From NCBI RefSeq assembly GCF_018143015.1, contig NC_054740.1, forward strand, positions 72,809,856 through 72,873,855: DNA of 64,000 bases. Direction: 5' to 3'. The stretch comes from Lytechinus variegatus. Taxonomy: Eukaryota > Echinodermata > Echinoidea > Temnopleuroida > Toxopneustidae. Both the position numbers and the translations under genes were made by a program. Below are positions 11,701-23,700 of the stretch, piece after piece (within the stretch, counting starts at the first letter, position 1; each line of letters starts with the position of its first letter). Under the pieces are notes generated by a model. The model saw only the letters and a program-made list of their open reading frames with translations. It was not told the origin of the DNA and searched no databases.

Positions 11701-14700
11701 CTATGCTTTTTGTGAATCCATTAAGAGTATACCAATCTCACTATAGTCATCTATTGCCAGTGCCAAGCGCTTGCCGATTTTGTTACAATTACATCTAACC
11801 ACATGAAGTACTTTTTGAAGACATCATTGTTATCATGAGTATCATACGCATCTCACTAATCAAATACTGCGAGTGCGAAGCGCGAGCTGAAAATTTAGGA
11901 TATTCCGACCTGAAGAGGGGCATTTTAAGGCTTGTTTGTAGGAATTCACTAAGACCCTACGTATTTCACTAGCCGAATGGTGCGAGCGCGAAACGCGAGC
12001 TGAAAATTTTTGATATTCAGATCAGAAAAATTGACATTTTAAGGACTGATTTAAGGAGTTCATGAAGAGCAGAAATCTCACCAATTCACTTATGCGAACG
12101 TTAGCACGGACAGGAAATGTTTTATATTAAGACCTTAAAATAGGGCAATCACTTTAAGTAGTCATGAAAAATAAGAATATGTCACTACATAAAGCAATAA
12201 TAACTCGAATTGCGAGGAAATATATTTGTGTATATTAATTTGAAAACGGGAGGTTTTAGTACAACAGGATTATATATCTCGTAAAACAGTCTATGCGAGC
12301 ACCAATGAAACAAATAATTTTTCATAAAGTAATGAAAAAATGCTTCTTATGTAATATAACATACATGTACAATATAATATAATATAACATTATAATGAAC
12401 AATAATTTCTTCTTTCCCCACTACGTTTCTCCTCCCTTTTCCCTCTTTTTCTCCCTTTCCCCGTTTTTTTTTTTTTTTTTTTTTTTTTTGGCAGCCGATT
12501 GGGGGGGCACGTGCCCCCCCATGCCCCCCCTCCGTAGTTACGCCACTGTAGTCCATCATACCCAGCAGCCTTATTTGTTTTCAAATTATGAACAATGTCA
12601 ATCACTTCTTTTTCAACGACAAGAGTAAAGAAACATGAACAGGGAAGTCGACTACCAAGGTAATCATGGAAAAGTTTTTGACTAGCGGGAAGACTAGATG
12701 ACAAATGATTTCGTCGCCAATGGTTATACATGATTTTTTCCAGTCATTCGGGAATGTGCCTTCCTGCAGACATTGATTGAATATATATGTTAGCGGTTCA
12801 GCAAGTTCCACTGCAAACTCTTTGACTAGACGAATTGGTAAAGCCCCTTTTACACCTTCACGGATGCAACACGGATCATCACGGATCTCAGTCCGTGATG
12901 ATCCGGGGTGCCAAATTTGTATTTTTCTAGCATTCCCGGAGTGAGTACGGAGTTAACTGGTTATTAACACGGATATGTACGGAAAAGTACGGAGTCTACA
13001 AGGATAGGCAAGGTAGCAAGAGGGATCCTGTTTCATATGCTCCCTGAGCCCACACGGAATACCCGGATGATCACGGATGATACTGGGTCTTTTACACGGA
13101 CCTTCACGGTTGCTCATATTCTGTACTGGGATATATCTTGCTAGAATGAAGTTTCGTCCCTTTTTGCAGCATCTGGAGCATGCTCGTGCTTGGTTATATG
13201 AATACGAACTATTGTTCATGTACGCAAACAATACAAACATTTGACCCGGATAAAGCCGGTATCAACAAGGATCACCCGGTTCTTACAAGGAGCCTCCCGG
13301 ATGCATTCGGTAGCTACACGGATGTACAAGAAGGCTACAAGGATGAACACGGATGATTATCAGTCCGTGTACTCCGGGATGAAAAATTGAACATGTTCAA
13401 TTTTTCTCCCGGACATGCCGGTACATCAAGGATGGCGCCGGATGAGTAGCCGGAGTGTACACGGTAGTCCCGGACTGTACACGGATGACCCCGGATTGAC
13501 AATCCGGGATGATCCGTGTTGCTTCCGTGAAGGTGTAAAAGGGGCTTTTGCCTTTAGTTTCCTCAGAGCACATAGAACATGCCCCTGGTAAATAATCGGT
13601 GGAGGGGAATCTGCAGGTAAATAAGCTGAAAGTAGGTTTAAGTCAAGAGGAGGTAATTGGTTACAAATTACAGCAAAGTGGGTATTAATGGAGACAGGGT
13701 CATCGTCAAAACCAGGGATTTCTACTTATTTAGAACATAGCTTACACAATTTCTTTATGTGTTTGTGCCACTTTCCAGGTTGTGAATTCTTAAGATCATG
13801 TACGGTTTGTGCATAATACTCTACCTTTTACTTTCTTATTTGCCATACTTGCCCGGGGGGCGGGGGCACTTCCATTGACGAGTGGATACCATGCGCGACC
13901 AAGGGGTCTTGAAAAACACCCTAAACAGGTATTTTCCATATTTTGAAAATGCACCCCTTAACAAGTATTGGAAACGAATACTATTGGCAAGTAATCACAG
14001 AACTAAGCGCCTAAAAAATACAGCGATGTAATTTCCATATTCTGAAAATGAACCCCTTAACAAGTATTGGAAAACAAAACGATACTCTTAAGTATATCAA
14101 GTATTCCCTGAAATGAACCCCTAAACAAGTACAGAGATATTTTATTTTTATGTCACGCGTCCGTTCGTCGTCGGTTTTACCTTTATTCCCGACCTTTCGT
14201 TTGAGGACGCGCACGCTTATTTTACAACGGTAGTTGATTTTGGAAGAGACTTGTTGGGCCCGTCATCATGGTCGTAAAACTCGGTCCTGCACTGCAAATT
14301 GTGTGACATGAGATTTTTTTTCGTTTCGCATCTGCGAAGCAAACATTCAATATGCGTTTCGTGTGCAAAATTCTGGTTGCTACTATGGTAACAGCGATAT
14401 ATCCGATTGAGGACGACTTTCCAAAGCCACATTTGAGTCCTCCTAGAGCTCGAGAGGCCGCCCGGTGGGCCCACTTCCATTGATTAGTGGATACCAGGAG
14501 CGACCACGCGTAAAAGAGACAGAGTGGGCAGGTACGTTACGTATAGGCCTATGTAACGTTATCAGGGTGTCAAAACGATGTTTAAAATGCTGAAAAAAGG
14601 GATATATATCCAATACTTGTAGGGTTTCACAAGCCAAATACTTGTTAAGAGATGCATTTTCATATTCTGGAAAAGAATTGCTTCCCTTGCTTAGGATAGT

Positions 14701-17700
14701 TTTCGAACCCCCATGGTCTTGCCTGATATCCACTCATCAATGGAAGTGTTCCCCCCGGAATTTGAATCTAATCCCCCATTTCTGGGGAAAGTAAAACATA
14801 ATGCCCATTACATTGTGTGCGAGAGGCATATCGTTTGCGTAGAAGGAGCAAACAAAAGAAACAAAAGGAAACGTATAGCATATATGCTGTGTACATATCA
14901 ACGCATGCGAAATGTTCGGCTGGAGAGGTTGATCTGACCCATGAAATCAATTATTGCCAGTGATCCACCAATAATCCACATTAAATGTAATATCGATTCG
15001 ATGGACTTTAATGATCTATATCTAAGCCTTCATTCAGTAAGTTTTTCCTCACTCAATATGTACTCGATTTGTTTGAAAAACCACTTTCTTATCCATGTCA
15101 TAATCTATTTTAGGTCCTGCATTTCGAATATCTCCAGCCATCAGTCGTAATATACAGTCAGACTGCAGGTCCCAAGAAAGTGGCTTCTTTCATCCAAGTG
15201 ATATTCATGACTTGAGATGTTTTGCATATTTAATGGGCTTGATGCGGACCAAAGCACCTCTTTTCATTCGGTCATTGCTGCTCTAATTATGCATTGTAAA
15301 GAAGAAGAATCACTCTTTCAGATCATGTGTTTGGATTTATTCAAATATTTTGTAATATAGGTTAAAATTTTTATCTAAAATATGCTACAAAATAAATATT
15401 TTCACCTGACAAAAGCGGCTATTTTCACACTTTATTTTTGTTTGAGCCCAAATGATTTTTATATCATGATAAAGCTGAATAGGTATGCTTTGAAATGATA
15501 TAGGTTTCAAAATAAGGATTGGTTTAATCGGGTCAAGATCAAACTTTTCATTTGCCAAGTACATAAAGCAATTTGAAAACAAGAATACTGCACTCTGATT
15601 GGTCAAAGAGACCACACAATGGCAAATTCCAACGGTCCCAGTGCCTGGGTTCGTGGGAAGGTCACACTTCCCATGTGGTAATCTCCTCAAATACACCGCG
15701 CCTGTTGTTCTGTGAACCTTATCCAGCCAATCAGAACTCTGGATTTCATGCAAGTACAACATTTCAGAAATCTCGTCTTGTACCTTGGTGGGAAAAGTGT
15801 GATCTTGACCCGATTAAAAGAGTGGCATTGTGAGAAAGTACAGAAGTTCAGCTTTATGGTGATATAGATATCATTGAGGTTCAAAATAAAAAGTTTTGCA
15901 GAATTTGCAAAAGAAAACAGAGGAAGAAAATTCAGTTTTGAGGCACATTTTCAGGCCAGAAATTTACTTATTTAACAAAATATTGTATACAAAATAAATG
16001 ACCAATATGAAAGAGTAATATTTACTCTATCTGATGGTGCAATAATATTTCATTTAACTTGAGGTTAAAACAGGTAAATTCTTAGAGAAAGAAAATCTCA
16101 CGAATCACGAGATTTTGCAAGGAGGATTCAGCCACGAGATGATTTGGATGAATCTTGCCTTTTTGCTCATTAGCATAGGGACCTGCGGTCTGACTGGATA
16201 CATGCATGTATGGTGCGGGTGTCGCGGAAAAGTATTTTGCACACGAAAAGCAGATCTGTAGGACCTGTAACCCCCTGTAACACAAAGCTTAGCATTGATT
16301 GTAGAGCAGTTTTCTACGTTTGATTCTATTGACTATAATGCACAATCAATCTTAAAAATCAGGTGCATGATTAAGCGTTAACTTTTGTGTTAGGGGACCC
16401 TAATACTAGCGTCCATGAGGATTGCGAAAGGTCCCAATTTTGGTTTAGTACGGCCCCACCTTCCACACCTCGCGCAAATCGGACTCTAAACACGTAGTGT
16501 TGGGGCAAAAAGGACGTCCTTCAGAAAACATTTTGATTTTGTTTTGTCATTCCTGCATATTTGATCCTAAAGATATTTGATCCTAAACACGAAATAGATA
16601 CCCTTTTTTCAATATTTTTGTTGTTTTGACACCCTTATCACGTTACGTACGTAACGTGCCCTATCTTGAAAAAGACATCATTTTTACGGGGTTTTGGGGG
16701 GTCGCGCATGGTATCCACTCGTCAATGTAAGTGGCCCCCGGGCAGTGATGTAAAATTTGATTTATTACTATAGGAAAGTAAGGCGTGACTGCAATGACTG
16801 CATCTGGATTCAAGGCGTGACTGGATTCATTCATTGCAGTCATGCCTTACTTTGGCGTGACTGGATTCATTCATTGCAGTCATGCCAAAGTAAGGCGTGA
16901 CTGGATTCATTCATTGCAGTCATGAGTGTGTGAGAGAGTGACCCACCTTACAAAGAATGCACTGCCAATGAATCATTTCGTTTTGCTCAATAATAATAGT
17001 CAATGACTCTTCATTTAGAATACAATATCACCTTTCTCCTCTCACTTTTTTTTCATAGGTTGTTTGGCCAGGGTATATACTGAAAAACATGCAATAGGAT
17101 GGTTTGGTGAGACGGTACGTCTCCCATGTGAATTCCTCTACACGGATGTCCTTGCATTGTACTGGATGAACAGCAGTGGTGAAACAAAAGTATCGTATTT
17201 CAAAGGCGAACTTGTGAGCTTCGATGAACGGTTTCGTTTGAACGACGACTATTCAGTCGATATCCTGAATTTAACGGTGTCAGACGAAGGAGAATACACT
17301 TGCAGATTAGAACTTGATTCTGGAGATAGTTACCTTAATAGTTCCGAACTCACCATCTACGGTAAGTAGTCTTCATGTGCATACTTGATAGTCAGCCGAT
17401 TAAGGTTTGTTGGGGGGGGGGGGTAAGGGTAGGGTGATCAGGGACTGCATCATTAACAGGGGTGCCCTTTTTTTTAAATAAACCTCAAATGAAATAACGG
17501 ATGACATTTTTATCTATTCAGAATGTTTTTAAAGATTTTAGAATATAAGAAGTTATAGAGGCTATACCACCTTAGTTAAAGCGAAAAAAGAAACGTGATT
17601 TTTTGAAATGGCGTCCCAAAGGAAGGTTAATATGTCAATATGTGACATAATCTTGGGAATGAGGGCAAATAAACGAAATTTCTTGTACTTTCCGTTTCTC

Positions 17701-20700
17701 GAAACTCGGTCTCTTTTCCATTACACAGCGTCTCCATCGATGCCTCAGGTAACAAATTGTGACCCTCAGTCAACAAATAACCCATACCAACATCTGTGCA
17801 TCGTTGAAGCAGCCAACACATATCCGTTTAACCTAGAATGTGTTGTCAGTGGCTTCAAACCCGATGTAACCCTTGAATGGACGTCATCTGGTAAAGTGAA
17901 GCAACCCCTTGGAGATCCATCCCAGAGGACATTGCCCGATGGAAGATATGAAAAGGAGGCGACCATCACTGTGGCTGCTAAAGAAGACGAAGAACAAAAT
18001 TTCACCTGTACGGTAAGGGGCAATGCAACCAATGGCACTGACAGGTCAACAACCGTTACTGTGCTGGTTCCACCTCCGTCGACAGGTATAGAACAATAGT
18101 GAATACTATATATATTATATATACTCTATATTACCCACTTAGTTTTTATTCCCGGTTTCGGCATATTTTTTTACCAATAGTTGTGAGGGCAGCATGTTAC
18201 CCAGGCTTGGTTAAACGTTGGGCATTTAAAAAAAAACTATTTAAAATGTTTTAATAGTTTGGTATATACTAGAGTTGTCCAAATGAGAGCCCATGTTTAC
18301 TGGTTAAGTGTTCCTGTTACCATCGAGCTCTTTGAATCGAATGCAAAAATAAAACCTAGTTCAGGCATGGATCCTTGCCTCCTGGAAATCGAGTTCTCAA
18401 TCTGTTTGATTACTGGCTAGGGATGAAGCCCATGTTTTAAAAAGAAATAAGCAGACAAGGGAAACTGGACAGGAGGAAAACAACTGAATCTATTAAAAAA
18501 AAACTCAGTCTGTCATGTCTGTATAGGATATCGCACCAAAAAGAGAAACCCTAAATTTCGAAAGAAAGTTAATATACTCAAAACACACCATGTGTCAATA
18601 CTATTCTTTAGGTATCACAGGCCTAATTCATTCCCCATAGACTCATGTGTTAAATTGGCACTTTAAAAAATTCATACAAAATAAGGATGAAATTCGGGGG
18701 TCGAATGTTTACTACCAGTGGATAGGATATATATCTGGCAATCCATATCTGATCAGAAAAGGGTCCCTCTACCGGCTCATTTTAAAAATAAATTGGCGTG
18801 TTTGAAGACACCTTCGGGGGGGGAGCAGATTCATCACCTCAAACAGCAAAATAGCCCTAATCCTTCCGCCAGTGAAAATATAGTCCAAAATTGGTGATAT
18901 TTCTTCCCAATTTGGGAAAAGGAAGTTCAGTAATTACCAAAAATATAATCAGTGTTAGATGGACAATCATAATTATGCATACACTCTGTCAATCAGCCAT
19001 ATCAAAATAAAAAAATAGCAATGGGTTGGCTCGAATGAATATATATGGCCTGCCACTAGTGATTAGGTCCGTGTAACCTGTACTTTTCTGAAATGATTAT
19101 TATTATGTTATTTTCAATTTGATCTTTTTTTTAAATTTCTTTGATGCAGTGATCGTTGAACCTATGAGGAGTGGACTTTCAGTTGGAGTCAAGGTTGCGA
19201 TATATATCTTTGTTATACTGCTATTGATAGCCATTGGAATAGTCGCTTTATTTGTGACTTTGCTGGTTCTAAGGAAGAAGAAAAGACTATCGCCCCTAGG
19301 TATTTGACTTTATATCATTCATCAAAGATAAATCAACATAAAAAGAGAGAAAGCCCCTAAAAAATCTGAGATGATTGGTAAAAGTTTTAACATAGAAAAA
19401 CTTTAAGCTGTATGTGCGTGGGCCTACATCACTTTGTAATCACCCTATATATTGATCATATTTTGTTTATTGGCACATTTGATGGTATATTTCTTTATTT
19501 CATGATCCGGTGAGAAAGTTGTAAATTGTAATATTAGTTTTTGATACATTTTGTTGTACAAAGTAATTCTATTTATATTACCTTTATACTTCATTTTCCT
19601 TTCTCTTTACCGCTTAGAGGCAATTTTGTGATTTTATATAAAATTGCAATTGTATATAAAATTGTTATTATTATTATTACATATATACTAACATGAATTT
19701 TAAGTAAACTGTAAACACGGTAAAGGTCTCCTTTATTTATAATATGCAAACAAAAAGCAAGTAATGAAAAGAAAAAATAAGTAGAAGAAGAAGAGTAATC
19801 ATGTTTAACGCTAAACTAAAAATTCAAAATGATATTTTTCTTTTTTGTGAACCTATGACAACATCCTATCGATGTTATACAAGTCATTTTTTTTACAATT
19901 ACATGACATGTCCTTCGTTGCCTTGATTTACCACTTGCATTTGCTTCATTTCTCAAATATACACGGTTCACTTATTCCCCATTTTCCCATTTTTTTCTTA
20001 AACCAAAATCAGTTTTGCTACTATGATTGAATTTCTATTTACAATCGCCGGGTTTATAAAAAAAAAAAAGTTCTAAGACCTAAACTCAGAGCGCTCTATG
20101 TAATTTTATTGCGATCCGAATAAATTGTAATAACATTTGACTCCCATCCAATAAAGTCTTGGCGATCAGAGTTCAGAATAGTGGTACGAAAGAAATCGAA
20201 ATTCAGTCTAGTTTGAGCCTCCCTGTATAGGACTAAAAGAAAATTCATTTCCAAATCGTAATGACGTCATCATCTGCTGCAACTTGAAGCCGATTTGGAC
20301 TTTACTCCGACCACATGGCTTGCCGCAAATAAAACATATGATTCATTATTCCTAACATTATGCCGAGCTTCAAATAGAATTATTTCACTTTTTGGAACTT
20401 TCATATTTAATGCGAAATGTGATTTATTAAAGAAGGAAAATCATGTCATATCGGATCGCGTAGTGCGCTGGGCTTAAAAGAATGGTCCCACTGCACTGCA
20501 AAGCGGATGTAAAACGTAAATTAAATCTTGTCTTCCGTTGGAAGACGCTTTACATCTGCATAAATACGTGTTACTTACGCTCTATCCATCGAGGATCCGT
20601 CCACTGTGATTTCATCCGCACAAACAGTTTGAGTGTGCACCAAACTTAAGGTTTGGTCCCACTGGCCGACGGACACAACGCATTGATTTCGTGGTGGCTC

Positions 20701-23700
20701 CATCCGTTTTTATCCGCTCCAGACAATAGACTAAATGGGCGAACGATGAAATCACAGTGGACGGATGCTCGATGGATAAAGAGCGTATGAAACCGTATGC
20801 AAAGAGTACACAACGGATACACAACTGTTAACATTTTCCTGCGGATGGCAAGAATTTTCCGTTTTGCATCATCTCTGCATCCGTAAGTGCAGTGGGACCA
20901 AGCCTTGAACGGATGAACTTTCCGCCGGTATGATCCGCAACATATACGAGCAACAAACGTTCCATGTCCGTTATCATCCGTGAAACATCTGCTGTATCCT
21001 CTCTGCATCATCGCAACTCAGATCCACTGAAGCTGAACGGCGGAAATAGGGAGGAAAAATAAGGAACATGGAACGTCTATACATCGTATAGACACGGGAA
21101 TAGAAAGGATGTAAGCGTATGCATCTCGTAAATAAAGTATTCAAAATCCCCTCGTTCATGTCGTTTGAAGCTGTCATCCGCTTCCATCCGTTTTCATCCG
21201 CATGGTTTTAACATCCGCGCTTCATACGTGCACCACCCATGTCCATTCTTTTGCGTTGTGTTTTCGACAACCTTGTCCATTTAGGAACGGATGAAAATCG
21301 AATGGATCCACCCGCGATATGTTGCTCGTCCACTGTGTCCTTTATGAATTCGTTTTGTATACGTCAGCCAGTGAGACCAGGGATGAGAAAATTCACATAG
21401 ATCTTATGCCTTTCTCTATAGTAGACACCAACTCGCGCATCTGCCGTGGAAAACACAAAATTAAGACCCCTTGTTTTTCCTTTTTTAAAAGGTGAAGTAG
21501 TCTTGAATGTCATTCCTTGTCTGAGATCAGTATACTCGATGCCTATACCAGATCCAGAAGAAGTGAGATTACGTGAGTATTGCATTCAAATTTCATTTTT
21601 GTGGATGCATGCTGGATATAATGATTCCCTGGTAAATGATACTTCAAGAACTATAATAGTTTCAGGGTGAATGTCCGAATTCCAGGTTTCTTTAGATGTT
21701 TAACAGGGCGAACATTCGATTGTATAATATCATAAGCCAAATCTTATTCAAATCATTGCAAAGCTTAAATGCAACAAAAAAGTGAAAATTTTTTAATGCA
21801 ATGGTGACCCTTTGATTGATTATGACTAATATTACTAACATATATAGTATTCATTGATGAACATCTTTCCGCGATCATTATTTTTTTTAATTCGAGACCC
21901 TTTTGCATGCACATTTCAGAAAATATCAAGGAAGAATTAGCTGATCTACGTAAACGTTTACTGGACTTCAAATTTAAGCGAGATGGATCCATGGTGAAGT
22001 CAGCACACATCGGCTTGTTTGGAGAAATGGGAGCTGGAAAGTCGTCCTTCATAAATTCTCTTGAATTTGCACATACAGGTTAGGCTCTACGATCATACAC
22101 AGCAAAAACTGTGGTGTTAACCAGTTTTACACCTATAGGTGTTATTACAACACCTTTAGTTGTTACATTTACACTCTTTGGTGTTATGTTCAATCTCTAG
22201 GATGTAATTTTAACACCTCAGGGTGTGGTCCTCTATTAACACCAATTTGTGACAGTTTTAACGCCACAGCTTTTACAGTGTATGGCATACCATTATGAAC
22301 AAAGAAGGTGCGAACTGATAAGAAGGAGAGAGAGAAATTGAAAAGATCGTTTTTAGATTAGCGATTGATCGCTAATTTGGAAGAAAAATTCTGATTGTTC
22401 ATCCCAGTTAGTCTCCTGAGCGAAATGCGCATGCAACGATGATCTTGATAGGCTAATTCATTTAGCTATTAAATGGATAGTCCAGGCTGGAATATTTATC
22501 TCTCAATAAATAGAGTAAAATTTACAGAGCAAAATACTGGAATTTTGATCAAAATCGGATAACAAATAACGAAGTTATTGAATTTAAAAATTTGCATTAT
22601 TCCGGTGAAACAGTCCTAAGCATGTCTTTTTGAATATTCATTAGGCAGGTTGATGATGTCACATCCCCACTTATTCTGTTGTATTTTATTATACAAAATT
22701 ATGTTTATTCATTTTTTTTCTAGCAAGAACTAAAACAATTGGATTGACAAGTGATTAAGTGCATTAGTTTTTTTTGCCGCAACTTATTTCATCATAATGG
22801 AGACACATCATTTACACATGTATGAAAAAATGAAACATTTATCATTTCATTCACAGGAAAAAGGAAAGTGGGGATGTGACATCATCAGCCCACCTAATGA
22901 ATATTCGTGACGATGTGCATGTAACTGTTTTCACAAAATATTGATAAACTTTAAAATTCAAGAACCTCGTTATTTGTTATCCGATTAGACGAAATTTTCA
23001 GCATTTTTCTCTCTGAATTTCGCTTTATTTATTCAGATATGAATATTTTCAGCCCGGAACATCCCTTTAATCGCTATTAAACCTTTGTGTCATATTACGC
23101 GGCCCTGGTGATCTTAATGACTTCACTTAAGCAATAAGAAAATGAATGCGTATAATGGTCTTGGCCATTTTGGGGGCGATTTACAAACTTTATTTCAACG
23201 GTCTGAAACATCATTTCCTTGCCAAATAGAGGTTTTTCTACTCTCATCAAACAGGCAAATATAAAGAGAGTCAGGTGGTCGGTGACCTGGAATCTGGTGG
23301 AGGAAAAACCATTGCACGCACTGTCCTAAAGCTCACTAAGAGCATTCATATTTTCGACAACCGAGGCATGGCCGACTTCCAGAAAAATTACCTGACTGAA
23401 GTAACCGCTCAGATTCGTAAGTTATACTATCCTTTAATCAAATCTTTAGATCGTCGCTTCTGATTTTTAGCAATATCTGCAGCCATTGGTGACAGATCAA
23501 CCATTATTTTAATATCTGAATACTTGTTTCTTGAGAGAATGGCAATCAATCACAACTATTTGCAGAAACCTTTAAATTAACTTACAAAGATGACATCTGG
23601 CAAAAAAAGAGAAGACAATTTGAAGTGAAATCGGGTGTGAAAATTGCACATAATTTTTTTTTACGAATGAATTTGACTATTTTATTCCTAATAAAAAAAG

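Larger units (their letters stand above)
9052..13850 (-). mobile_element. CR1/Jockey-group LINE, interrupted by two younger elements
   Basis: The minus strand reads, 5' to 3': a decayed region before the RT (13550-13850); pieces with ELAEPLTYIFNQCLQEGTFP and KAAGYDGL; KIAKVVPIYKKGN...NYRPISLLT (10848-10950); then an RT core (10188-10808) with EQFGFREKHTT, FLDYSKAFDTIDHD, CGVPQGSLLGPILFL and the catalytic FADDS. A C-terminal region follows (9569-10051) with PYLNYCILAWGN, VQKRVIRLV and PKLWNSLPSSLK. The 3' end near 9055 is an AATAAAGATTCATTCATTC tail, i.e. an (ATTC)n repeat as in CR1/L2-type elements. The RT frame is long but the whole ORF is interrupted, so the copy is inactive though fairly young. 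It lies antisense in intron 1 of the Ig-GTPase gene. Confidence 0.85.
13853..16745. mobile_element. CCCGGG-ended MITE split by ~2.2 kb of later insertions
   Basis: The left end (CCCGGGGGGCGGGGGCACTT, then CATTGACGAGTGGATACCAT) and the right end (ATGGTATCCACTCGTCAATG...CCCCCGGGCA) mirror each other. The two halves, about 13853-14170 and 16400-16745, are reverse-complement counterparts of the halves of the intact copy at 42519-43071. The material between contains another damaged copy and an unrelated MITE, so this is a nested insertion site. Confidence 0.6.
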
